Below, piece after piece: positions 1-7,116 of a stretch of DNA of 16,163 bases. Location of the stretch: positions 1 to 16,163 of the forward strand of contig DOJV01000008.1 in the NCBI GenBank assembly GCA_003511125.1, read 5' to 3'. The position numbers and the translations under genes are program-made. Position 1 is the stretch's first letter; each line of letters opens with the position of its first letter. The notes below the pieces were generated by a model. That model ran no database searches. It saw only the letters and a program-made list of their open reading frames with translations, and was not told where the DNA came from. Source of the DNA: Candidatus Uhrbacteria bacterium. Lineage in GTDB: Bacteria; Patescibacteriota; Patescibacteriia; UBA9934; GWF2-40-263.

Positions 1-116
1 TTTCACGCAGGATCTAAGTAATAATTAAATTTCAGGTTCCAAGCGCCAAAACAAAATCTATTTTTTAAAAAAATTATTATCCTTCTTGGAGCTTGGTGCT
101 TGGAACTTGGAGCTTA
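1..116. repeat. Palindromic heptad repeat element downstream of the efflux operon
   Basis: No gene is seen here. Bases 86-113 are four tandem heptads of the form TTGGNNC (TTGGAGC, TTGGTGC, TTGGAAC, TTGGAGC). The arm at 36-49 (GTTCCAAGCGCCAA) pairs with 93-106 (TTGGTGCTTGGAAC) apart from one G.T position, giving a 14-base stem around an A/T-rich loop. The element abuts the stop codon of the permease gene (117-119), so its RNA could form the 3' end hairpin of the operon, but no clean U-tract marks it as an intrinsic terminator. It shares a 21-base identical stretch (81-101) with a second element at 4396-4478. Confidence 0.75.
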
Positions 117-1352
117 TCACTCGTACCTCAACGCCTCGATCGGATCTAACTTCGCGGCATGGCGGGCTGGATAGATGCCGAAGGTCAGACCAATAATCGT
201 GGCCACACCGAAGCCTAGGAAGACACCGTTCAACGGCAATTGTGGTTCCCAGCCGGCGACAAATTGTCCAAGAACCCAAGCAGCCAGGGTGGAAACAACA
301 AGGCCAGAAACAATACCAATCAAGCCACCGAAAACTGTCAGCATAACCGCCTCGGTCAAAAACTGGCTCAAGATTTCGCTATAAGTCGCGCCAACGGCTT
401 TGCGTAAACCGATTTCCCGAGTACGTTCGGTAACCGAAACCAGCATGATATTCATGATACCGATACCGCCAACCAAAAGTGAAATGGCGGCCATGGCCAC
501 TAGAAACAAAGTCAAAATATCCGTAATCGAGCTAACAGTTTCCATGGCTTGTTCTTGGGTCTCGACAAAAAAATCATCTTTCTCAGGATCGGTGATTCCG
601 TGAGCCTCGCGTAAGGTAATAGTAATGTCTTCGACGGTTTGGGCAACATTAACTTCGTCATCAGCTTGAACAACCAGACGATTCAAATATTTAATGCCGA
701 AAATTTGTTTTTGGGCCACAGTGTAAGGCATGATAATTGCCTCATCAAAATTAACAAATGAGGACTGGCCTTTTTTACCCAAAACTCCAACAACACGGTA
801 ACTCTGATTACTAATTTTTATTTTTTGACCAACAGCATCGTTATCGCCAAAAAGTTCCTCTTTAATTTTCGAACCAATGACTAAAACTGAATTTTGGTTT
901 TTTACGTCGTCATCGGTAAACATTTCACCTTGCTCGGGATAAGTATCGTAGATCTCGGAAAAAAGTGGGGTGACGCCGTAAATGGTCGGACGATAGGAAT
1001 TGTTTTCAAAAGAAGCAGCTTGGCTACCGAAAACCAAAGGCATAATTGCCGCCAGATGAGGAACATTTTCTTTTTTTTGCAAAAGCTCAACATCGCGCTG
1101 TTTTAGAGAGTCGGTAAAAATTGCCGCCATGTCAGACAGACCGTTGGGGTGCCGACCCGGAGCCACAGCAATAGTTTTGGAACCAATACTTTGAACCTCA
1201 CTCAAAATAAGATTTTGCGCACCCTTCCCCAAAGCCATAACAATAATAATCGCGGCAATACCAATAACCACGCCAAGAATCGTTAAAAATGACCGCGACT
1301 TGTTACGGCGCAAAGATTCGGCCGAAGTGGCAATAAGATCAAAAAAACGCAT
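117..1352 (-). CDS. MacB-type ABC transporter permease
   Basis: This 411-residue protein is the membrane subunit of a MacB/FtsX-type exporter. Four membrane segments are visible: about residues 21-42, 278-305, 331-360 and 375-394. The large domain between the first two (about 45-275) is the MacB_PCD-type extracytoplasmic domain. Family motifs are the N-terminal RNKSRSFLTILGVVIGIA, the cytoplasmic REIGLRKAVGA after the second segment (312-322), and the C-terminal PARHAAKLDPIEALR. The length is typical of permeases whose ATPase is a separate protein; E. coli MacB carries both in one chain. The ATG lies 2 bases after the stop of the ATPase gene, so the two are probably translationally coupled. 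With the adaptor upstream it should export a peptide, lipid or drug-like substrate. The substrate cannot be read from the sequence. Confidence 0.95.
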   Translation of the reverse strand: MRFFDLIATSAESLRRNKSRSFLTILGVVIGIAAIIIVMALGKGAQNLILSEVQSIGSKTIAVAPGRHPNGLSDMAAIFTDSLKQRDVELLQKKENVPHLAAIMPLVFGSQAASFENNSYRPTIYGVTPLFSEIYDTYPEQGEMFTDDDVKNQNSVLVIGSKIKEELFGDNDAVGQKIKISNQSYRVVGVLGKKGQSSFVNFDEAIIMPYTVAQKQIFGIKYLNRLVVQADDEVNVAQTVEDITITLREAHGITDPEKDDFFVETQEQAMETVSSITDILTLFLVAMAAISLLVGGIGIMNIMLVSVTERTREIGLRKAVGATYSEILSQFLTEAVMLTVFGGLIGIVSGLVVSTLAAWVLGQFVAGWEPQLPLNGVFLGFGVATIIGLTFGIYPARHAAKLDPIEALRYE

Positions 1353-1354
1353 AA

Positions 1355-2065
1355 TTATTTATGATAAGCACCAAAACGACGCTGGTGATTTTTGGTGTCA
1401 GAGATAACTTTTCCGTCGCGAATTTTAACGATACGTTCGGCATTTTCCGCGGCCTCGAGTTCGTGGGTAACCATAATAATGGTATGTCCAGCTTTGTGCA
1501 GATCGTGAAAAATCTTCAAGATCGCCTCGCCGGATTTGGTGTCCAGGTTACCAGTCGGCTCATCAGCAAAAATCACTGCCGGATTATGAACAATAGCTCG
1601 AGCAATGGCTACACGTTGACGCTCGCCACCGGAGAGTTGGTTAGAAAGATGTTTTAGACGATGACCAAGGCCGACTGATTCCAAGGCTTTGGTGGCCAAC
1701 TTTATTCTTTCGGCTTTGGGCACTTCGGCATAAATTAACGGCAACATAACATTTTCCAAAACCGAAGATTTGGCCAACAAATTAAAAAACTGAAAAACAA
1801 ACCCGACATCTTTGCGACGATGCATGGCCAAAGCGTCTTTTTCTAGATTCGAAACATCCTCACCTTTAAAACGATATTCACCTTCGGTTAGGTGATCAAG
1901 AAAACCAAGAATGTGCATAAGTGTGGATTTTCCAGAACCCGACGGCCCCATTAGGGCCACAAATTCACCCTCTTCAATATTCAAAGTAACGCCAGCCAGG
2001 GCTGGTGTTACTACTCCGTCGTTTTCGTAATTTTTACCGACATTGTGGAGTTCGATCAAAGGCAT
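1355..2065 (-). CDS. MacB/LolD-type ABC transporter ATP-binding protein
   Basis: This 236-residue cytoplasmic ATPase powers the permease encoded 2 bases downstream. All nucleotide-binding motifs are intact: Walker A GPSGSGKST (40-48), Q-loop Q92, signature LSGGERQ (144-150), Walker B with catalytic Glu in AVIFADEPTGNLD (163-175), and the switch His in VTHE (H201). The ADEPTGNLD form and the total length are characteristic of the LolD/MacB/FtsE group. The ATG (2063-2065) lies one base after the TAA of the adaptor gene (2067-2069), which implies coupled translation. Nothing suggests loss of function. Confidence 0.96.
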   Translation of the reverse strand: MPLIELHNVGKNYENDGVVTPALAGVTLNIEEGEFVALMGPSGSGKSTLMHILGFLDHLTEGEYRFKGEDVSNLEKDALAMHRRKDVGFVFQFFNLLAKSSVLENVMLPLIYAEVPKAERIKLATKALESVGLGHRLKHLSNQLSGGERQRVAIARAIVHNPAVIFADEPTGNLDTKSGEAILKIFHDLHKAGHTIIMVTHELEAAENAERIVKIRDGKVISDTKNHQRRFGAYHK

Positions 2066-2066
2066 A

Positions 2067-3857
2067 TTATCTAATACTGGTAATCACAGTTTGACCCTCG
2101 GTCAACCCGGAAAAAACCTCGGTCCAACCGTCGTCGCCACGAGAACCGACTTTGACATCTTGTTCGACAAAATCATTGCCATCCGGCAAGCGCACATATT
2201 TACCACCACCGGAGTGTTCCAAAACCGCTCGTTGAGGAACTCGTAAAACATCATCTTTTTGCACGGTTAGAATTGATAAGTTGGCAGTCATACCGGTTTT
2301 CCAATTAATTGACTCGACAGAATCTTCGAGATAAACGGTGACCTTGTAATAAACCACACCTTCAATAACTTTTTCTGCCGGATCGATTTTACCAACTAGA
2401 CCGGTAAATTTCTGGTCGCCACCAAAAGCATCGAAAGTAATCTCGACCGGATTATTAAGAGCAATCTTGGAAATATCAGTCTCGGAAATATTGGCGGCAA
2501 TTTGGAATTGCGAGGTGGTGGTTTGCACGGTTAAAACCGGGGTGTTGGCCACGACCTGCTCGCCGCGTTCAAAATCAATTTTAGTCACCTTGCCGGCAAT
2601 CGGCGTAAAAATTTGAGCGTTAACAAAACGGGTTTGGACCTCGCCGTAATTTGCTTCGGCTTGACTAACCGCGGCCTCGAGCGCCGCCAAATCAACCGGA
2701 CGCGGCAAGGCCATAACTTGATTCAAACCAGCCTCGGCCTCGGCCAAAGCCGATTGTTTAACCGCCACCGAATAAGTAGCACTGGCCTCGGCACTAGCCA
2801 AAGCTGCCTGATATTTTTTAACCAAATTCTCGGCGGTCGTGAGTTCGCTGGCGTTGGTAATTTCAAGTTGATCGATGGTTTGTCTAACCGCAAGCAGAGC
2901 TTCCTCGACAGTTTGCACGCCATTGCGAGTTGTATCAATGGCGGCCTCGAGAGTCGCCAAATCGGCCGACGAAAAATCAGCAGTATCGATATTAGTGCCA
3001 TCAAGGGTTCGGCGAACATAAAGGAGAACAAGCGCAGTATCGTTCAAAGCAGTCTTAACCAAACCCTCGGCAGCTTCGACGGTCGAATTTGTTGAAGATG
3101 GACTCAAGGCGTAAACCGCGTCTTCGGCGGCATCACGACTTTTTTTGGCAATGTTGTAAGCATTTTTTGCCGAGTTTAAAGATTGCCAATCGTTGGCTCC
3201 AAGGACGTCTTGAAAATCATCGTTAGCCATGGTGTTATCAATTCCTAAAACTTCGTCGGCTTCGGATAAAGCCGAACGAACAGTAATCGCCGCATCGCGG
3301 AGTTCTTGAAAAAGGTCGGCATAAGCCCCGACCAAATCTTCGGCGTTATCGAGTTTTACATTTTCCAAATCTTCTTCGGTAGAATTTAAAATAACTTCGG
3401 CCTCGGTTACGGCCGCGGCTGTTGTGGCCTCGGTGCTGGTCAAAGAGGCTTGAGCAGAAGCCAAAGCCGCTTCGGCTACGGCCACGGCCTCACTGGTTGA
3501 GCCGGCTAGTTTTTGCGACAAATTGGCCCGAGCAATCTCGACCGTCTGCCAAACGCTGGCGCGATCGGCTTCCAGTTTGGCCAAATCAAGAGTGGCCAAA
3601 AGATCGCCGGCATGCACGTCGTCGCCGACCTCGACCAAAATCACCCCGGCCGTGCCACTGGTACCAAAAGCCAAATCAACTTTATCGAGCGATTCTAGAA
3701 CACCGTTGGCGTCAACGGTTTGAACAAGCGTCCCGACTTCAACTTGAGCTGTCACAATTTCTTGTTGAACGGGTTTTCTAAACAAGAAAAAAGCACCAAT
3801 AGCCACTGCTACCACGACGATTCCACCAACGATTATTACTGATTTTTTTAGTTTCAT
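2067..3857 (-). CDS. MacA-like periplasmic-adaptor-type (HlyD/RND) subunit with extended coiled coil
   Basis: This 596-residue protein has an N-terminal membrane anchor (about residues 5-27, KKSVIIVGG onward, followed by FLFRK). A split biotinyl/lipoyl domain follows: first half about 60-92, second half about 412-440 with TPIAGKVTKIDFERGEQV. C-terminal beta-barrel and membrane-proximal domains run from about 445 to 596 (ISETDISKI, PVEITFDAFGG, KTGMTANLSI, VPQRAVLEH, GLTEGQTVI). Between the lipoyl halves lie about 320 residues of Ala/Glu/Thr-rich predicted coiled coil. MacA-like adaptors are usually about 350-450 residues long, so this hairpin is strongly expanded. It should bridge the MacB-type permease to the cell surface. 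It lies 29 bases behind the marR-like gene and 1 base before the ATPase gene. The start has no clear Shine-Dalgarno site. Confidence 0.93.
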   Translation of the reverse strand: MKLKKSVIIVGGIVVVAVAIGAFFLFRKPVQQEIVTAQVEVGTLVQTVDANGVLESLDKVDLAFGTSGTAGVILVEVGDDVHAGDLLATLDLAKLEADRASVWQTVEIARANLSQKLAGSTSEAVAVAEAALASAQASLTSTEATTAAAVTEAEVILNSTEEDLENVKLDNAEDLVGAYADLFQELRDAAITVRSALSEADEVLGIDNTMANDDFQDVLGANDWQSLNSAKNAYNIAKKSRDAAEDAVYALSPSSTNSTVEAAEGLVKTALNDTALVLLYVRRTLDGTNIDTADFSSADLATLEAAIDTTRNGVQTVEEALLAVRQTIDQLEITNASELTTAENLVKKYQAALASAEASATYSVAVKQSALAEAEAGLNQVMALPRPVDLAALEAAVSQAEANYGEVQTRFVNAQIFTPIAGKVTKIDFERGEQVVANTPVLTVQTTTSQFQIAANISETDISKIALNNPVEITFDAFGGDQKFTGLVGKIDPAEKVIEGVVYYKVTVYLEDSVESINWKTGMTANLSILTVQKDDVLRVPQRAVLEHSGGGKYVRLPDGNDFVEQDVKVGSRGDDGWTEVFSGLTEGQTVITSIR

Positions 3858-3886
3858 AAATTTAAGACTGTTTCTGTTTTAACAAA

Positions 3887-4318
3887 TTATGAGGTTTGGT
3901 AAACCTGATTAAGTTTTTCTAAAATTTTAATAATAGTTTCTTGGTCTTCGAGATTCAAATGGGACAAAACTTCTTTTAAGTGATTGGACATTTGTTCTCG
4001 GCCCTCGTCTAAAATCTTTTGGCCCTTGTTTGTAATCTTTAGACAAACAACTCGACGATCAGAAGCTTCGGCAAATCTTTCCAAAAAACCTTCTTCGACC
4101 AAATTATCGATTAACGAAGTTGCCGACGAAGGTGTGATACACAATTCTTCGGTAATGTTCGACATGGTAGTTTTTTGATTGTGAGCTACACAGAAAAGGG
4201 CCCGTAGTCGCAAAAAAGAAACCGGATTCTTTTCACTCTTAGACCAAAATTTTTCGTGGATTAAACGATGGGTCGAGAAAAACAAGGCGACCAAATCTTC
4301 GGTGCGATTATTAGTCAT
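3887..4318 (-). CDS. MarR-family transcriptional regulator
   Basis: From the ATG at 4316-4318 this is a 143-residue winged-helix regulator. The helix-turn-helix region (TMSNITEELCITPSSATSLIDNL, shown here in parts as TMSNITEELC and TPSSATSLID) is followed by the wing with the DRR motif (residues 87-89), then KITNKGQKIL and a C-terminal dimerisation helix. A longer frame begins at a TTG at 4339. That codon touches the predicted -10 box (4340-4345), so the transcript would start at or after it; the ATG is preferred. It is the first gene of the efflux operon, with the adaptor 29 bases downstream, which is the usual layout for a repressor released by the transporter's substrate. A palindrome in the promoter spacer is a likely autoregulatory operator. 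Confidence 0.93.
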   Translation of the reverse strand: MTNNRTEDLVALFFSTHRLIHEKFWSKSEKNPVSFLRLRALFCVAHNQKTTMSNITEELCITPSSATSLIDNLVEEGFLERFAEASDRRVVCLKITNKGQKILDEGREQMSNHLKEVLSHLNLEDQETIIKILEKLNQVYQTS

Positions 4319-4339
4319 AGGATATATTTTATAATCCAA

Positions 4340-4368
4340 ATATTACGACTTTTGAACTAAAAAGTCAA
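4340..4368 (-). promoter_or_regulatory. Sigma70-type promoter of the marR-efflux operon
   Basis: On the minus strand TTGACT (4363-4368) and TAATAT (4340-4345) are separated by exactly 17 bases. The expected start point is about 6-8 bases beyond, leaving a very short leader before the ATG at 4318. Confidence 0.75.
4347..4366. promoter_or_regulatory. Candidate MarR operator inside the promoter spacer
   Basis: A perfect inverted repeat, GACTTTT-N6-AAAAGTC, fills the spacer between the -35 and -10 boxes. An overlapping TTGA-N9-TCAA half-site pair is also present. Size and position fit a MarR-family dimer site that would block RNA polymerase. The link to the adjacent regulator is inferred from position only. 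Confidence 0.55.
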
Positions 4369-4395
4369 GACAAAAAAAACCAGCATATTGTTATT

Positions 4396-4478
4396 AAGTT
4401 CCAAGTACCAAGATGGTTGTTTCTTCCTTTAAGAAGATGTCTCCTTCTTGGAGCTTGGTGCTTACGCGCTTGGAACTT
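4396..4478. repeat. Second copy of the palindromic heptad repeat
   Basis: The left arm 4396-4412 starts AAGTTCCAAG and the right arm ends CTTGGAACTT (4469-4478), a perfect 10-base pairing that extends partly into further TTGG/CCAA heptads. Bases 4443-4463 are identical to 81-101 of the first copy. It lies between the stop of the unrecognised 254-residue gene (4509) and the marR promoter, so it separates the two operons. An inner small hairpin CTTC-N6-GAAG is also seen. Confidence 0.75.
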
Positions 4479-4508
4479 ACGATTTTTCAATCTCCGAAAA
4501 TTAACTGC

Positions 4509-5273
4509 TTAGGCCGCCTCACGCTTCCCTGCTTCTAATTCGCTTCCTTCCAAAATTTTTCTATAAGCACCAACCGCGGAATTGTAAATACTCGGCGACA
4601 TTCTTTTCACCTCCTTAGCCCAACTCCTAATGGTGTTCAGCTCATTTTTCCAGTTGCCTTTCGAGAGTGCGAGCGCAGCAAACGCCATGTAGTCTTGTTG
4701 TTTAAGCTCATCTGGAAGGGTCGCCATATCAAGAAGCAGTCGTTGTTTGTTCTCCGGAGTGTGATCACGAACAAGCTCGGTATAGGCATTAACCGCGGTT
4801 GGAGGGAAACCCATCAGATAGCCAATAAGTCTCTCGTCTTCTGGGTCACGACCTTGTTCGTCTGGGTGAACAAATTTTTTCCAAGGCTTCATAAACTGAT
4901 CGACCGTCTCTTGATTTTTGGCAATAATAAGATGTTTACAAAAATCTTCACTTTCATCATCGTTTGGAAAAAACGGGCTTTCAACAGGCTCGGCAACTAT
5001 ACCAAACTCAGAACAAACCGACCGTGTTTGATTATAAACCATCAGTTCTTCAACCGTTGGGCCGCGACGCTCCGCGCCGGGCGGCAAAGAAAATAGCTTA
5101 AGTGGCAAAATCATTCCCGGCCGCAACCCCTTATAAACCAAAAGTATAAAAGCCTTATCGTGAGCACAAACAGGCTCCGGAAGAGCCTCGACGGCTTGCA
5201 CAAACTTCTTCTCTTTTTCCTTGGCCGCCATTTCTTCAATAACGCACTGTTGCTCTGGATGAATACGCCTCAT
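4509..5273 (-). CDS. Unrecognised 254-residue protein
   Basis: I do not recognise a characterised family. The protein is soluble, with no signal peptide or membrane segment, and is mixed alpha/beta in its first half (HDKAFILLVYKGLRPGMILP near residues 38-57) and helical in its second half. A central segment, DERLIGYLMGFPPTAVNAY (about 145-164), resembles the 'gets to a certain size, GFPxTAV' segment seen in uncharacterised small proteins, but I cannot name that group. The last third is Lys/Glu-rich helix. The gene begins 6 bases after the stop of the deoxyribosyltransferase-like gene and is the last gene of the thrS cluster, so co-transcription is likely. No Shine-Dalgarno site is visible before the ATG. 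The reading frame is intact, and codon use looks like its neighbours. Confidence 0.8.
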   Translation of the reverse strand: MRRIHPEQQCVIEEMAAKEKEKKFVQAVEALPEPVCAHDKAFILLVYKGLRPGMILPLKLFSLPPGAERRGPTVEELMVYNQTRSVCSEFGIVAEPVESPFFPNDDESEDFCKHLIIAKNQETVDQFMKPWKKFVHPDEQGRDPEDERLIGYLMGFPPTAVNAYTELVRDHTPENKQRLLLDMATLPDELKQQDYMAFAALALSKGNWKNELNTIRSWAKEVKRMSPSIYNSAVGAYRKILEGSELEAGKREAA

Positions 5274-5279
5274 AGAAAA

Positions 5280-5675
5280 CTAATTTAAGATTTTGTTCCA
5301 ATCTTCCCCAATGACCACCGGCTGCATAGCCAACAACTCTTCTTGATAACCAATTTTCTCCGGCAACTCGTTTAAAAGATAAATTGGCTTTCTTAAATAA
5401 AAAGCCAAACCGATTTCCAAAAAAGTATTACCGCCAATATAACCAAGAACCCCGTTCTTCTCAAAGTTGGCGACAAAAATAGCATCCGATTTTTCAATCT
5501 TGTTGAAATGCTCACGAATCAAATCGTGGTGAATTTTAGTCAAAGCGTCTTCGACCAAATAATGATAATCAATCATGCTTGGTAGTAAGACGGTGTGTCC
5601 GTGTGCTTCGAGAGAGTCTTTGATGGCCGGTAAACGGTCGAAGAATTTGGCGCTGGAGCAGAGGGTGATGGTCAT
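5280..5675 (-). CDS. Nucleoside 2-deoxyribosyltransferase-like protein
   Basis: This is a small 131-residue Rossmann-like protein. The N-terminal strand TITLCSSAKF leads into a helix (RLPAIKDSLEAHGH) and the strand TVLLPS. The segment KIEKSDAIFVANF and the diagnostic GYIGGNTFLEIGLAFYLRKP (about 78-97) match the conserved GGNTxxEIG region of nucleoside 2-deoxyribosyltransferase-like proteins, where the Glu is the expected catalytic nucleophile (E87). Such proteins cleave or exchange nucleoside N-glycosidic bonds, or hydrolyse nucleotides. The length fits the shorter members. The substrate is not readable; a role in nucleotide salvage or clean-up is inferred. It lies 45 bases after the methyltransferase stop, across a small G-rich direct repeat. 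Confidence 0.78.
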   Translation of the reverse strand: MTITLCSSAKFFDRLPAIKDSLEAHGHTVLLPSMIDYHYLVEDALTKIHHDLIREHFNKIEKSDAIFVANFEKNGVLGYIGGNTFLEIGLAFYLRKPIYLLNELPEKIGYQEELLAMQPVVIGEDWNKILN

Positions 5676-5686
5676 AAGTAGGTTTT

Positions 5687-5712
5687 AGGGGATAGGGGTT
5701 AAGGGGATAGGG
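5687..5712. repeat. Two copies of AGGGGATAGGG
   Basis: AGGGGATAGGG occurs at 5687-5697 and again at 5702-5712, a 15-base period, in the short gap between the methyltransferase and deoxyribosyltransferase-like genes. No hairpin is formed. It resembles low-complexity intergenic repeats; no function is apparent. Confidence 0.6.
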
Positions 5713-5720
5713 ATGGAGGA

Positions 5721-6509
5721 TTATTTTTTTGAAGCTTCGATTAAAAATCGTTTTTGGGTGTAGACTAATTTTTCGCCTCGATCAAGTTTTTCTTGAAGAC
5801 GAATTAAAATCTGACGAAATTTTTTAACGGAAAAATTCGGAACTACCCAGGGTACATTTTTCAAAAAATACACCAGCGCTCCGACATCTTTAAAAAACAT
5901 GTGCCCGACCCATTCTTCGGCTCGTTCAATTTTCAATCCCGCCTGTATTAAAGATTCGCGAACTTTTTTAAATTGCCATTCAGGAAAAGGAACCTGTCCA
6001 CCAAATTCGGCAGCTAAATCAGCCAGGTTATCTCCACTAACTTGCTGAGTAATAAAAACTCCGTTTTCCTTTAACAAACGGGCCACATCAGACGAAATAA
6101 AAGAAGCTTGACGATTGATAATCACATCAAATGACGCGCCTCCGAGTTGAAGAGGTTTTTCGGAATCAGCTGAGTGTACCTGAATGCCCAGCGGTTCCAA
6201 CCTTTCTTTGGCGACAGCAAAATTTGGCGGCCAAAATTCAACCGCTTGCATATCGCCCGGTAATGGTTGCATTAACAAAAGTCTCTCACCGCCGCCCGTA
6301 CCAATATCGAGACCAGAAGATGCTGTTGCCAAAAGTTCTTTGGCTCTGTCTTCGTACCCAAGATTCACTTGCTCTTCTTCCCAACGTCCATCAAGATATG
6401 AAAAATTCCAACCTTCAAAAGGCGCCGCCTCGTCTTTTTCCCATTGTCGAATTCTTTGTTCAAACAAATTATCTTCGGCGTCTGTTACAAAAGTTTGTTT
6501 TTCTCCCAT
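5721..6509 (-). CDS. Class I SAM-dependent methyltransferase
   Basis: This 262-residue protein has the class I methyltransferase fold. Motif I is GLDIGTGGGE (66-75), the S-adenosylmethionine-binding glycine loop. The acidic residue ending the second strand is in AVEFWPPN (E91). FDVIINRQASF (127-137) is the motif IV strand with its loop, and NGVFITQQV (149-157) is the next strand. The N-terminal helical part (about 1-60) and a C-terminal segment with Trp-rich WVGHMFFKDVGALVYFLKNVPW may form the substrate site. The substrate is unknown: tRNA, rRNA and small molecules are all possible. The ATG lies 13 bases after the stop of the Nudix gene, so they probably share a transcript. No Shine-Dalgarno site is visible. 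Confidence 0.88.
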   Translation of the reverse strand: MGEKQTFVTDAEDNLFEQRIRQWEKDEAAPFEGWNFSYLDGRWEEEQVNLGYEDRAKELLATASSGLDIGTGGGERLLLMQPLPGDMQAVEFWPPNFAVAKERLEPLGIQVHSADSEKPLQLGGASFDVIINRQASFISSDVARLLKENGVFITQQVSGDNLADLAAEFGGQVPFPEWQFKKVRESLIQAGLKIERAEEWVGHMFFKDVGALVYFLKNVPWVVPNFSVKKFRQILIRLQEKLDRGEKLVYTQKRFLIEASKK

Positions 6510-6522
6510 AGATAGATAAAAA

Positions 6523-7068
6523 TTATTCCCTGGTTCTTGTCTCGATTTCGTTTAAAATTTCTTTCCAATAATCATCGGCTTGAGCGAATTTGACACGATT
6601 GTTTTTGAGACTGTCACGGATTTCTTTTATGGTAAAGAGACGAACAGTCTGAAGTTCCTCGAGCTGGATTTTCAAATCTTCGGCTCGGCCGGAAAACGGT
6701 AAAAAATAAATGTAATAGAATTCATTATTAGGAATGGCGTCGGGCAAAGCCTCACGGCGAAGAATTCTAAAAAATTCCAGACTTTCTTTTTCGGTTTTTA
6801 CGCCAATCTCTTCTTCAAGTTCGCGCAATCCAGAAGTCAACGGATCTTCGCCGGCCGCCACGTGGCCGGCCGCGGAAACATCCCAGCAGTCAGGTGCCAA
6901 AAGTTTATCTTTAGCTCTTAATTGCAAAAGAATCTCGCCGCGAGAATTGTAAAGCCAAATGTGAGCACTACGGTGCCATGAACCGTCTTGATGGGCCAGA
7001 CTTTTCATTTTTTGTTCTCCATTTGGTTGATTGTTTTCGTCGACAACGTCGATTAGTTCGTCGGACAT
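6523..7068 (-). CDS. Nudix hydrolase (isopentenyl-diphosphate-isomerase-like subgroup)
   Basis: This 181-residue protein carries a canonical Nudix box GX5EX7REUXEEXGU at residues 68-90 (G68, E74, R82, E83, E86, E87, G89), so the metal-binding glutamates are all present. The opening ELIDVVDENNQPNG and the segment WHRSAHIWLYNSRGEILLQ with CWDVSAAGH place it in the Nudix subgroup that resembles isopentenyl-diphosphate isomerase (YfcD-like). It lacks clear isomerase-specific residues, so hydrolysis of a nucleoside or other diphosphate is the more likely activity. It follows thrS after 48 bases that contain a palindromic repeat, and precedes the methyltransferase gene by 13 bases. Confidence 0.92.
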   Translation of the reverse strand: MSDELIDVVDENNQPNGEQKMKSLAHQDGSWHRSAHIWLYNSRGEILLQLRAKDKLLAPDCWDVSAAGHVAAGEDPLTSGLRELEEEIGVKTEKESLEFFRILRREALPDAIPNNEFYYIYFLPFSGRAEDLKIQLEELQTVRLFTIKEIRDSLKNNRVKFAQADDYWKEILNEIETRTRE

Positions 7069-7081
7069 ATTATTGTATTCG

Positions 7082-7106
7082 AGAGACAGGGCAGTGCCCT
7101 GTCTCT
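7082..7106. repeat. Perfect 12-base-arm palindrome between thrS and the Nudix gene
   Basis: AGAGACAGGGCA (7082-7093), one central G, then TGCCCTGTCTCT (7095-7106). It lies 10 bases after the thrS stop and 14 bases before the Nudix start. No U-tract follows on the minus strand, so it is not a typical terminator. It looks like a dispersed intergenic palindrome that may protect or attenuate the mRNA. Confidence 0.8.
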
Positions 7107-7116
7107 ACGAACGTGG

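Noticed and set aside
58..279. A 73-codon minus-strand frame at the left edge
   Set aside because: It is partly encoded by the heptad repeat and overlaps the permease gene in another frame.
4319..4339. TTG start for the MarR-like protein
   Set aside because: It touches the predicted -10 box, so it would be at or before the transcript start; the ATG at 4318 fits better.
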